From: JBEIUL01 sp044356865
Lineage (GTDB): Bacteria > Planctomycetota > Phycisphaerae > Phycisphaerales > SM1A02
Reading direction: 5' to 3'
NCBI GenBank assembly: GCA_044356865.1
Contig: JBIKVN010000118.1
Span: forward strand, 1 to 9,476
DNA: 9,476 nucleotides
The notes beneath the pieces are model-generated. The model worked only from the letters and a program-made list of their open reading frames with translations. It searched no databases and was not told where the DNA came from. Both the position numbers and the translations under genes were made by a program. Shown piece by piece: positions 1 through 6,944 of the stretch. The stretch's first letter is position 1, and each line of letters starts with the position of its first letter.

Positions 1-50
1 CCGTCGACAACCACCGTACCCGGCCCCCTGCCCCGCGGCGGCGCCTTTCC

Positions 51-66
51 GGCCGCACGAGCGGCC
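51..66 (+). other. Leader stem-loop upstream of pnp
   Basis: A perfect 6-bp inverted repeat (GGCCGC at 51-56, GCGGCC at 61-66) with an ACGA loop lies 53 bp before the pnp start. A weaker 5-bp stem follows (80-84 with 89-93, loop CGAT). No T-run follows either. They could be the terminator remnant of an upstream gene or structure in the pnp leader; in E. coli the pnp leader forms a stem cut by RNase III for autoregulation, but these stems are much shorter. Bases 1-50 show no gene I can support; rpsO, the usual pnp neighbour, cannot be confirmed because the window begins here. Confidence 0.3.
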
Positions 67-119
67 ATCCTCCATTGGCCCGGCCGATGCCGGCCAGAAC
101 TGAAAGAAGGGACAGCCCC

Positions 120-2267
120 ATGGCTCTCACCCACGCCTTCGTCGAACGCCAGATCGGCGGTCGCACCCTCCGCCTCGAGACCGGCAAGGTCGCCCGCCTC
201 GCGAGCGGCGCCGTCGTCCTCACCTACGCCGACACCGTGGTCCTCGCGACCGCGGTCCGCGCCGACCCGCGGCCCGGCATCGACTTCTTCCCGCTGACCT
301 GCGATTACCGCGAGAAGACCGGCGCCGCGGGCAAGTTCCCCGGCGGCTTCCGCAAGCGCGAGGGCCAGCCCTCCGAGAAGGAGATCCTCACCATGCGGAT
401 GATGGATCGCCCCATCCGCCCCCTCTTCCCCGAGGGGTTCATGGACGAGATCCAGCTCCAGGCGTGGGTCATGAGCCATGACGGCCAGAACGACGCCGAC
501 GTGCTCGCCTGCACCGCGGCCAGCGCCGCGCTCAACCTGACCGACGCCCCTTACCAGGGCCCGGTCGCGACGGTCCGCGTGGGTCGCATCATGACCGAGC
601 AGGGCTCGCAGTTCGTGCTGAACCCGACGCAGGCCCAGATGGACTACTCCGACCTCGACCTGGTGCTCTCCGGCCACGCCGATGGCATCAACATGATCGA
701 GGTCGGGGCCGCCGAGGTCACCGAGGACGTCATCCTCGGGGCGATCAAGTTCGGCTCCGAGGAAGGCATCAAGCCGCTGCTGGCCATGATGCAGGAGCTC
801 CGCCAGAAGGCGAACGCCCCCGCGGTCCGCGGCGGCGCCTGCTTCACGCCCTCCGAGGCGGTCATGGCCCTCGTCAAGCAGAAGGCCTACGACCGCATGG
901 TCGAGGCCCGCAAGATCCACGGGAAATCCGCCCGGAACGACGCGGTCGATGCCCTGAAGAAGGAGACCCTCGACACGCACTTCGCGATTCCCGCGGGCGT
1001 GCCGTACTCCGACCACCTCGCCGCCGAGACCCGCCGCAAGGAGGCGAAGGAAGCCCTGCGGATCCTCGAGAAGAAGGTCTGCCACTCGCTCATCGGCCAG
1101 AAGGGCATCCGCGCCGACGGCCGCGCCCTCAAGCAGATCCGTCCGCTCGACATGTCGGTCTCGGTCTTCCCCCGCACCCACGGCTCGGCGTTCTTCCAGC
1201 GGGGCGAGACGCAGTCGCTCGTCACCTGCACCCTCGGCACCGTGAAGGACGAGCAGATCGTCGACGGCCTGCTTCCCGAGTACGCCAAGAAGTTCTACCT
1301 CCACTACAACTTCCCGCCGTTCTGCACCGGCGAGGCCGGCCGCATCGCCGGTCCCGGCCGCCGCGAGATCGGCCACGGCGCCCTCGCCGAGCGTTCGCTG
1401 CTCGGCATCCTGCCGACCGCCGAGGAGTTCCCCTACACCATCCGCCTCGTGAGCGACATCACCGAGAGCAACGGCAGTTCCAGCATGGCCTCGGTCTGCG
1501 GCGGCTGCCTCGCCCTCATGGACGCGGGCGTCCCGATCAAGAACACCTGCGCGGGCATCTCGGTCGGCCGCTTCACCGACGAGAACGGCAAGGTCACCCA
1601 CGTGACCGACATCATCGGCGAGGAGGACTTCTTCGGCGAGATGGACTTCAAGGTCTCCGGCACCCGCGAGGGCATCACCGGCATCCAGCTCGACCTCAAG
1701 GCCCGCGGCCTCCCGCTCGCCGAGATCGAGACGATCTTCGTCCAGGCCCGCGAGGGCCGGCTCTTCCTCATCGACGAGATGGAGAAGACCATCGCCAAGC
1801 CCCGCGGTGACATCTCGAAGTACGCCCCGCGGATCACCATCGTCAAGATCGACCCGGACAAGATCGGCAAGCTCATCGGCCCGGGCGGCAAGACCATCCG
1901 CGGGATCCAGGAGCGGACCGGCGCCCAGATCGACGTCGAGGAGGACGGCACCGTCTTCATCGCCTGCCCCGACGCCGAGAAGGCCGCGGCGGCGAAGGCC
2001 GAGGTCGAGGCGCTCGGAGCCGAGATCAAGGTCGGCTCGGTCTTCGAGGGCCGCGTGGTCAGCGTGAAGGACTTCGGCGCCTTCGTCGAGCTCGTGCCCG
2101 GCACCGACGGCATGTGCCACATCAGCGAGCTCGCGACCGGCTACGTGAAGACCGTCACCGAGGTCGTGAAGGTCGGCGACACCATCCGCGTCAAGGTCAT
2201 CAACGTCGACGAGAACGGGCGCATCAAGCTCAGCCGCAAGGCGCTCCTCGTCGAGGCCCCGGCCTGA
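120..2267 (+). CDS. pnp: Polyribonucleotide nucleotidyltransferase (PNPase)
   Basis: This encodes the 3'-to-5' phosphorolytic exoribonuclease that degrades mRNA, releasing nucleoside diphosphates, normally as a cytoplasmic trimer and often with the RNA degradosome. The frame stays open to an ATG at 75, but the ATG at 120 is preferred: AAGGGA (107-112) sits 7 nt upstream and homology starts there. The product is 715 aa, a normal length. From that start I see a first RNase PH domain (about 5-225, with PGGFRKREG at 74-82), an alpha-helical linker (about 240-325), a second RNase PH domain (about 328-560, with RGETQ at 361-365, the phosphate-binding stretch SDITESNGSSSM from 445, and GTREGITGIQLDLK to 527, whose D525 matches a catalytic metal-binding Asp), a KH domain (about 570-633, IGPGGK at 586-591) and a C-terminal S1 domain (about 638-708). 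Nothing is missing or broken. A stem-loop ends the gene and a cold-shock-domain gene follows. Confidence 0.98.
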   Translation: MALTHAFVERQIGGRTLRLETGKVARLASGAVVLTYADTVVLATAVRADPRPGIDFFPLTCDYREKTGAAGKFPGGFRKREGQPSEKEILTMRMMDRPIRPLFPEGFMDEIQLQAWVMSHDGQNDADVLACTAASAALNLTDAPYQGPVATVRVGRIMTEQGSQFVLNPTQAQMDYSDLDLVLSGHADGINMIEVGAAEVTEDVILGAIKFGSEEGIKPLLAMMQELRQKANAPAVRGGACFTPSEAVMALVKQKAYDRMVEARKIHGKSARNDAVDALKKETLDTHFAIPAGVPYSDHLAAETRRKEAKEALRILEKKVCHSLIGQKGIRADGRALKQIRPLDMSVSVFPRTHGSAFFQRGETQSLVTCTLGTVKDEQIVDGLLPEYAKKFYLHYNFPPFCTGEAGRIAGPGRREIGHGALAERSLLGILPTAEEFPYTIRLVSDITESNGSSSMASVCGGCLALMDAGVPIKNTCAGISVGRFTDENGKVTHVTDIIGEEDFFGEMDFKVSGTREGITGIQLDLKARGLPLAEIETIFVQAREGRLFLIDEMEKTIAKPRGDISKYAPRITIVKIDPDKIGKLIGPGGKTIRGIQERTGAQIDVEEDGTVFIACPDAEKAAAAKAEVEALGAEIKVGSVFEGRVVSVKDFGAFVELVPGTDGMCHISELATGYVKTVTEVVKVGDTIRVKVINVDENGRIKLSRKALLVEAPA

Positions 2268-2320
2268 ACGTCGGCCCGGGCCCCGTTCCGGGACCTCGTG
2301 TCGTTCCATGTCGGCTTTCG

Positions 2321-2349
2321 CAGGGCCGCGACCACGCGTCGCGGCCCTG
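2321..2349 (+). terminator. Stem-loop after pnp, likely terminator
   Basis: A perfect 11-bp inverted repeat (CAGGGCCGCGA at 2321-2331, TCGCGGCCCTG at 2339-2349) has a 7-nt loop and starts 53 bp after the pnp stop. Only two T residues follow, so it is not a textbook intrinsic terminator. The long GC-rich stem could still end transcription or protect the pnp 3' end from exonucleases. It separates pnp from the cold-shock gene, so the latter may have its own promoter. Confidence 0.6.
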
Positions 2350-2412
2350 TTCACGCGCCGCGCACGCTTGCAGGCCGTCGATCGGTCGGTCATCCTGCCG
2401 GGAGGTTCCTGG

Positions 2413-2445
2413 GGGACGGGCGATCGGCCGTCCGTCCCGACGGGA
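2413..2445 (+). other. Alternative hairpins in the leader of the cold-shock gene
   Basis: Just upstream of the cold-shock gene, GGGACGG (2413-2419) can pair with CCGTCCC (2432-2438). Two alternatives compete with it: GGACGG (2414-2419) with CCGTCC (2428-2433), and a tight TCCCG/CGGGA pairing (2435-2439 with 2441-2445). These structures are mutually exclusive and end 17 nt before the Shine-Dalgarno site. Leaders of some cold-shock genes (E. coli cspA) switch structure with temperature; here that is only an analogy. No convincing promoter hexamers were found between 2350 and 2475. Confidence 0.25.
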
Positions 2446-2475
2446 TCCCGGGTTGGCGTTCAGGAGAGCTTTTCC

Positions 2476-2742
2476 ATGGTCGAGCACGGGGGCGTTTCGC
2501 TTGAGTCGGTCGAGGACGGACGCGGTACGGTGAAGTGGTTCGATGCCCGCAAGGGATTCGGGTTTCTCGAGGGACCCGCCGGCGTCGATGTCTTCATCCA
2601 CTTCTCGGTGATCGAGCAAGACCAGGGGTTTCGCACCCTTCGGGACGGCGAGGAGGTCCTGTACTCGGCCGCCAAGGGCCCCAAGGGCTGGGCCGCCACG
2701 CGAGTCCGCTCGACGCGGCCGCGTGAAGCCCCTCCAGCCTGA
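2476..2742 (+). CDS. Cold-shock-domain protein with N-terminal extension
   Basis: This 88-residue protein has one cold-shock domain, a five-stranded OB fold that binds single-stranded RNA or DNA and usually acts as an RNA chaperone or antiterminator. The domain runs from about residue 16 to 80: GTVKWFDARKGFGF (17-30), RNP1 as KGFGFLEG (26-33), RNP2 as VDVFIHFS (37-44), then GFRTLRDGEEV and GPKGWAATRV. Typical Csp proteins are about 67-70 aa; this one adds about 15 mostly polar residues in front and a short basic tail (RSTRPREAPPA). The frame is open upstream to 2308, but ATG 2476 is chosen because AGGAG (2462-2466) lies 9 nt before it and the extra upstream residues look non-coding. It lies 208 bp after pnp, beyond the stem-loop, and 55 bp before a histidine kinase gene. 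Confidence 0.92.
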   Translation: MVEHGGVSLESVEDGRGTVKWFDARKGFGFLEGPAGVDVFIHFSVIEQDQGFRTLRDGEEVLYSAAKGPKGWAATRVRSTRPREAPPA

Positions 2743-2783
2743 GTGAGCCCCGGGAACGCCCGGCCGAACCCGCCAAAACCGGC

Positions 2784-2789
2784 GATGAT
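2784..2789 (+). promoter_or_regulatory. Possible -10 element of the histidine kinase gene
   Basis: GATGAT (2784-2789) matches 4 of 6 positions of the TATAAT consensus. It ends 8 nt before the kinase ATG, so transcription starting from it would give an essentially leaderless mRNA. That would fit the lack of a Shine-Dalgarno site before 2798. No recognisable -35 is present 16-18 bp upstream. A 5-bp hairpin (CCGGG 2750-2754, CCCGG 2759-2763) lies between this site and the preceding stop codon and might weakly terminate upstream transcription. Confidence 0.2.
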
Positions 2790-2797
2790 CCGCGGCC

Positions 2798-3667
2798 ATG
2801 GCTGCCGCTTCGATCGCCTGGTGCGTGGTTTCCGCCGTCGCCGGCGGCGCGATCGCCGCGCTCGCGATGGAGGCCCGGAACCGCCGCCGCGCCCGCCGCG
2901 AGTCCGAGGCCGTGCGCCGCGCCGACGCCGCCGAACGAAACGCCGAGATCGGCTCGATGACCGCGGGGCTCGCCCACGAGATCCGCAACCCGCTCTCGAC
3001 GATCGTCCTGAACGCCGACCTCGCCGCCGAGGAGGTCCGCGAGGGTCCCCTGCCGCCCGAGTCGCGCGAGCCGCTCGAGCGCCGCCTCGGCACCCTCGCC
3101 CGCGAGACCCGACGCCTGAAGGACATCCTCGAGGACTTCCTCCGCTTCGCCGGCCGGATGCGGCTCGACCGCGAGCCGGTCGACCTCCGCGAGCTGGTCG
3201 AGGAGTTCGCCGACTTCCACCTCCCGCAGGCCCTCGCCGCGGGCGTCACGCAATCCGTCGAGGCCCCGCCCGGCCCCACCGTCGCCGAGGTCGACGCCGA
3301 CCAGGTCAAGCAAGTGCTCCTCAACCTGGTCATGAACGCGGTCCAGGCGATGCAGGCCCAGCCCGCCGATCGCCCGCGGAAGCTCACGCTGCGGGTCGCG
3401 CGTTCGGTCGAAGGGGGCGCTCCGGAGGCCCGCATCGAGGTCGAGGACACCGGCCCCGGCATCGATCCCCGCCGGCACGAGTCGATCTTCCGCCCCTACC
3501 TGACCGACAAGCCCGGCGGCACCGGACTCGGGCTCGCGCTCTCGCGCCGCATCGCCGAGGCCCACGGCGGCCGACTCGAGGTCGACAGCTCCCCCGGCCG
3601 CGGCAGCCGCTTCACGCTCCGCCTCCCGATCGCGGCCCCGTTCACTCCAGCCAGTCCTTCGCCTTGA
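2798..3667 (+). CDS. Membrane-anchored sensor histidine kinase, NtrB-like core
   Basis: This 289-aa protein is a two-component histidine kinase that autophosphorylates on His and passes the phosphate to an unidentified response regulator. One N-terminal hydrophobic helix (about residues 5-24) is followed by an Arg-rich stretch (RNRRRARRE), which predicts a cytoplasmic catalytic part. HisKA carries the H-box AHEIRNPL with phospho-acceptor H60. The ATPase domain shows the N-box NLVMNAVQAM (176-185), G1 box DTGPGID (217-223), a PYLTDKPGG segment (233-241) and G2 box GGTGLGLAL (240-248). Only about 30 residues separate the membrane helix from HisKA, so there is no PAS, HAMP or periplasmic sensor domain; the signal may be sensed in the membrane or by a partner. 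No response regulator gene is present, so it is an orphan here. ATG 2798 is chosen because the hydrophobic helix begins there, though no Shine-Dalgarno is visible. Its last 26 bp overlap convergent top6A. Confidence 0.9.
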   Translation: MAAASIAWCVVSAVAGGAIAALAMEARNRRRARRESEAVRRADAAERNAEIGSMTAGLAHEIRNPLSTIVLNADLAAEEVREGPLPPESREPLERRLGTLARETRRLKDILEDFLRFAGRMRLDREPVDLRELVEEFADFHLPQALAAGVTQSVEAPPGPTVAEVDADQVKQVLLNLVMNAVQAMQAQPADRPRKLTLRVARSVEGGAPEARIEVEDTGPGIDPRRHESIFRPYLTDKPGGTGLGLALSRRIAEAHGGRLEVDSSPGRGSRFTLRLPIAAPFTPASPSP

Positions 3668-4796
3668 GCCGCTCGGGCACGTAGGTCTCGGTCACGTAGG
3701 AAATGTCCTTCGTGATGAGCGACTCTACTTCCATCTTGAAGCCGTTCTTCAACAGGTCCTGGATCTCCCGCTGCCAGCCCTTGTGGCCCGCGAACCACGG
3801 GTACGCGGCGATCTCGCCCGCCCGCTTGATGTCGTTCTCGGTGAGGTCGATCTTCACCGCCTCGTCGAGCCCGCACGCCTTGTAATCCTTCGCACGGATC
3901 CCGAGGAACTTCGCCTGCGGGATCGCCAGCCGCGAGCTCTCGAACGCCAGCGAGATCGAGCCCTGCTTGATGACGCTGTAGATGTAGTGCCCCCACGGGT
4001 CGGCGTCGAGCACGCAGATGATCGGCAGCCCGAGCTCCTGGTTGAGCCGCTGCAGCAGCCGCCGGCACCCCCGCGGCGGCTGCCCCGCCCCGTGCGTCAG
4101 GATGCAGTTGTTCTTCTCCCAGAAGCGGTCCTCGTTGAAGCGGTTCCAGACCGTGCCCTTCTCGACGTGCAGGACGAACTTCGCCTCGGACTTCTTGAAC
4201 TGGATGATGTCGGGCTCGACGATCGACGGCAGGGCGTAGCCGCCGCTGCCCATCCGCCGGCAGTCGATCTCGTCGCCCTTGTCGACGAGCGTGATGTTCC
4301 CGACCATCGCCCCGCGGTTCTCGGCGAAGACGTGGAGCTCCTCGCGGAGGGCCGCGAGCGCCACCTCGAGGTCCTCGAGGATCGGGTCGCTCTCGTCCTG
4401 GGTGTCGAAGGTGTTCTCCTTCGTGCCGGCGACGGTGTGCTTGGCCTTGTAGAAGACGCCGCGGAGGCTGCTCGTCTTGCCGGCCTCGATCAGGTCCCGG
4501 ATGGTGCTCGCGTGCAGCATCGTCTGCATGAACTGCTTCGCGGTCTTGAGGTCGAAGAGCGGGCGTTCGCTCGTCGCGTCGCCCATCTCGAGGATCCCCC
4601 GCTTCCGGTTCCAGTTCGTGTTGCTCTTCGCCCGCGTCGGGATGCGGACCACCGGGTCCTTCCCGCCGAGGGCCTGCTTCGCGACCTGCGCCGCGAGGCC
4701 CTCGATCTTCTTCTGCGTCTCGACGTCGCGCTTCTTCGAGCCCGCGGCGATGGTGGCCCGGGCTTCGGCGCTCGATGAGGTCTTCTTGGCGGCCAT
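3642..4796 (-). CDS. top6A: DNA topoisomerase VI subunit A (Spo11-like)
   Basis: This is the DNA-cleaving subunit of topoisomerase VI, a type IIB enzyme (A2B2) that relaxes and decatenates duplex DNA by an ATP-dependent double-strand break; it is homologous to eukaryotic Spo11. The 384-aa product matches the family's usual length. After a Lys/Ser-rich tail (1-25), the winged-helix domain contains IPTRAKSN (52-59) and LRGVFYKAKH (111-120), with Y116 in the position of the catalytic tyrosine that links to the 5' DNA end. The Toprim domain shows the metal-binding glutamate in HVEKGTVWNRF (E212) and the acidic pair in VLDADPWGHYIY (D264, D266), plus GAGQPPRGCRRLLQRLNQE. The C-terminus YVPERLKAKDWLE is canonical, so the gene is intact. 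CTCC at 4804-4807 reads GGAG on the minus strand, 7 nt before the start. It lies 37 bp downstream of top6B, almost certainly in the same transcript, and overlaps the kinase gene tail by 26 bp. Confidence 0.96.
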   Translation of the reverse strand: MAAKKTSSSAEARATIAAGSKKRDVETQKKIEGLAAQVAKQALGGKDPVVRIPTRAKSNTNWNRKRGILEMGDATSERPLFDLKTAKQFMQTMLHASTIRDLIEAGKTSSLRGVFYKAKHTVAGTKENTFDTQDESDPILEDLEVALAALREELHVFAENRGAMVGNITLVDKGDEIDCRRMGSGGYALPSIVEPDIIQFKKSEAKFVLHVEKGTVWNRFNEDRFWEKNNCILTHGAGQPPRGCRRLLQRLNQELGLPIICVLDADPWGHYIYSVIKQGSISLAFESSRLAIPQAKFLGIRAKDYKACGLDEAVKIDLTENDIKRAGEIAAYPWFAGHKGWQREIQDLLKNGFKMEVESLITKDISYVTETYVPERLKAKDWLE

Positions 4797-4833
4797 GGTC
4801 GGTCTCCGGCAGTCTTGGGGCGGCGTTCGTCGA

Positions 4834-6852
4834 TCAGAAGAGGGACGGCGATTCGGAGCCGCCGCGCTTGCCGCGGGCGGGCTTGGCGGAGGACCGCGGC
4901 GGCGGTCCGGGCGGCGGGGAAGGCGGCTCGGCCGGCAGGTCGCCGGCCGGAATCGCGCTCGCGACCACGATCACGCCCTCGTCGTCGATCGGCTCCTCCT
5001 TGACCGCCTTGCCGTCCTCGTCAAGCACCTGGTCGGCGACGGCCGTCTTGGCCCTCGCCTGGGCCAGCAGCGCCTCGTACAGCCGCTTCGCGTCGTCGCC
5101 GGTGATGGCGTGGATCGCCTTCGAGATCTCGCCGATGTACCGCTCGAACACGTCGCGCCGCTCGCCCTCGCGGCGCATCTTCTGGCGCTTGCGGAGGTAC
5201 GTCCCCAGCTTCCGCCCGCATTCCATGAGGGCCAGCCGCATCTCCTTGCGGATCTCGTCGTAGTCGGCGATCGCCTCCTTCGACTCGCTCGTGAACGGCA
5301 CCCAGACGCTCGCCATGTGGATCATCACCACGATCGGCCCCACCGGCAGGCTGCCGCGCGGCTGCGAGATGCCGTAGTTCTTCCAGCCGGTCTCGTTCAC
5401 CGCCTTGAACGAACTGCACGCGCTCTGCTGGAAGAGCAGCGGGACGCGGTTCGCGAAGCGGATCACGCGGGCGGACTCGTCGGCGGGCAGGTCGCCGCCG
5501 AAGGCGATCGCGGCCTCGATCTGGAACGGCCGCCCGCGGTAGACCGCGGCCTCGCGGGTGCTCGCCGCGTAGAACTCGGCCCGCACGCCCTTGAGCATGC
5601 CCGCGAGCAGCTGCCGCACGCCGATCGGCGCGAGGCAGTCGGTCGGCGGCGGGGCGAGCTTCGCGGTCTCGAACTCGGCGAAGAGCCGCTCGGCCTGCGG
5701 CGGCTCGACGTCGCCGGCCCGCGTGCGGGTGGTGACTCCGATCGCCTTGCACATCGACGCCGCGGCCGCGCTCGAGACGCGGCAGAACCGCTCCTGCAGG
5801 AAGTTGAAGAGCGAGCCTTTCTCGGTCGCCTCGTAATCCTTCAGCATCTGGAGCAGGATGCCCAGCTCGATGCCCTTCGGGTGCGGCTGGATCTCGCGGG
5901 TTTCCGGCGGGAGTTCCTGCACGCCGCGCGGGAAGACCGTCACGCCGCCGGTCTCGGTGGTCACCGCCGGGGCCGCGACGGGCGACGGCGCGGAACCCGC
6001 CGGCGGCACGAGATCGTCCCCCTCCTCCGCCGCGACCCGGGTCGGCGGGACGAAGGTGAACCTCGCATGCGGGTTCGCGATCGCGGTCAGCTCGAGGAAC
6101 TCGTCCACCGAGCCGCGGCCCTTCTGGTAGCGGCCCTCGAGCTCGATCGAGACGCTCGTCCCGGTCGCGAACGCCTTCGCGTCAAGGAACTCCCCCTTCG
6201 CCGAGAGCTCGCGGGCCCCCGGGGCGACCGTGCGGAACCTTGCCGGCGGGAAGTCCGAGGTCTCGTCGTCGGCGGTCACCTCCGCGCGATTGGTCTTGGT
6301 GTTCATCGCCAGCTCGATGCGATGCGCCGGCTGGCTCGCCTTCGGCCGCGTGGTGATGAGCATCGGCCGGCCGGTCGTGATGAGGCCGTACATGCCCGCC
6401 GCCGAGATGCCGATCCCCTGCTGCCCGCGACTCATCTTCAGGCGATGGAACTTCGAGCCGTAGAGCAGCCGCCCGAAGATGTTCTCGACCTGCTTGCGGA
6501 CGATTCCCGGTCCGTTGTCGACGACGGTCACGCGATAGCGCGAGCTCTTCGCGGTGGCCGGCCGGTCGGGCTGGAGGTCCTCGATGATCACCGCGATCTC
6601 CGGCAGGATCCCCGCCTCCTCGCAGGCGTCGAGCGAGTTGTCGACCGCCTCCTTGACCGTGGTCAGCAGCGCCTTCCGCGGATTGTCGAAGCCGAGCAGG
6701 TGGCGGTTCTTCGCGAAGAACTCGCTCACCGAGATGTCGCGCTGTCGCGAGGCCATCTCTTCGGCGGTCGCGCCCCGCGACTTCCGGGCTCCGGCAGGCT
6801 TGCCGCCGGTGCGGGTGGACTCGGGGTCGGCCGGGGCGGTCGCGTGGGCCAT
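4834..6852 (-). CDS. top6B: DNA topoisomerase VI subunit B (GHKL ATPase)
   Basis: This is the ATPase subunit of topoisomerase VI; ATP binding dimerises it and drives strand passage through the break made by subunit A. The frame has two close ATGs, 6870 and 6852. I prefer 6852 (672 aa) because AAGGA lies 8 nt before it, while 6870 has no properly spaced site (it would give 678 aa). Numbered from 6852: the GHKL fold has the N-box EAVDNSLDA with catalytic E68 and Mg-binding N72, DNGPGI (112-117) and RGQQGIG (142-148); an H2TH domain begins near HPKGIEL (about 324); the transducer contains FTSESKEAI with the ATP-contacting switch lysine at K525. Two oddities: an Ala/Pro-rich insertion of about 25-30 residues (about 273-301) between the GHKL and H2TH domains, and a C-terminal tail of about 60 residues (acidic, then Pro-rich, then basic) of low complexity. 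All key residues are present. It is transcribed away from ndk and immediately precedes top6A. Confidence 0.96.
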   Translation of the reverse strand: MAHATAPADPESTRTGGKPAGARKSRGATAEEMASRQRDISVSEFFAKNRHLLGFDNPRKALLTTVKEAVDNSLDACEEAGILPEIAVIIEDLQPDRPATAKSSRYRVTVVDNGPGIVRKQVENIFGRLLYGSKFHRLKMSRGQQGIGISAAGMYGLITTGRPMLITTRPKASQPAHRIELAMNTKTNRAEVTADDETSDFPPARFRTVAPGARELSAKGEFLDAKAFATGTSVSIELEGRYQKGRGSVDEFLELTAIANPHARFTFVPPTRVAAEEGDDLVPPAGSAPSPVAAPAVTTETGGVTVFPRGVQELPPETREIQPHPKGIELGILLQMLKDYEATEKGSLFNFLQERFCRVSSAAAASMCKAIGVTTRTRAGDVEPPQAERLFAEFETAKLAPPPTDCLAPIGVRQLLAGMLKGVRAEFYAASTREAAVYRGRPFQIEAAIAFGGDLPADESARVIRFANRVPLLFQQSACSSFKAVNETGWKNYGISQPRGSLPVGPIVVMIHMASVWVPFTSESKEAIADYDEIRKEMRLALMECGRKLGTYLRKRQKMRREGERRDVFERYIGEISKAIHAITGDDAKRLYEALLAQARAKTAVADQVLDEDGKAVKEEPIDDEGVIVVASAIPAGDLPAEPPSPPPGPPPRSSAKPARGKRGGSESPSLF

Positions 6853-6899
6853 CTCTTTCTTCCTTGCCATCCTTGGCGGGCCGGGGGGGTCGGGGCGAT

Positions 6900-6913
6900 C
6901 TCGGGACTCGGGA
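6900..6913. repeat. Tandem heptamer CTCGGGA x2 in divergent promoter region
   Basis: CTCGGGA occurs twice head to tail without a gap (6900-6906 and 6907-6913), about 50 bp upstream of the top6B start. It lies in the top6B/ndk intergenic region. It may be a regulator half-site pair or chance in GC-rich DNA. No -35/-10 pair for top6B could be identified with confidence on the minus strand. Confidence 0.4.
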
Positions 6914-6916
6914 AAC

Positions 6917-6944
6917 GAACCGGTCGGGAACCGGACGCGGAACC
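6917..6944. repeat. Three phased GAACC repeats in the top6B/ndk intergenic region
   Basis: GAACC begins at 6917, 6928 and 6940, a spacing of 11 and 12 bp, close to one helical turn each. The first two copies extend to GAACCGG, and between them CCGGT/ACCGG (6920-6924 and 6930-6934) also forms an inverted repeat. Such phasing puts the copies on one face of DNA, as expected for an operator. No binding protein can be named. Confidence 0.4.

Noticed and set aside
1433..2122. Minus-strand open frame of 229 codons inside pnp
   Set aside because: It is antisense to the conserved second RNase PH, KH and S1 domains and has no motif of its own.
2368..2396. Possible sigma-70 promoter (TTGCAG, 17 bp, CATCCT) before the cold-shock gene
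   Set aside because: Only 3 of 6 consensus positions match in each hexamer, which is at chance level in this composition.
2308..2475. N-terminal extension of the cold-shock gene to an upstream ATG
   Set aside because: The extension would run through the post-pnp stem-loop and has no homology; the ATG at 2476 has a good Shine-Dalgarno site.
2230..3565. Minus-strand open frames opposite the cold-shock gene and histidine kinase
   Set aside because: The plus-strand frames carry unmistakable RNP1/RNP2 and H/N/G-box motifs; the antisense translations are compositional shadows.
3642..6870. Archaeal origin of the whole window because of topoisomerase VI
   Set aside because: PNPase, a cold-shock-domain protein, a sigma-70-family factor and well-placed Shine-Dalgarno sites are bacterial; only the top6 genes have an archaeal flavour.
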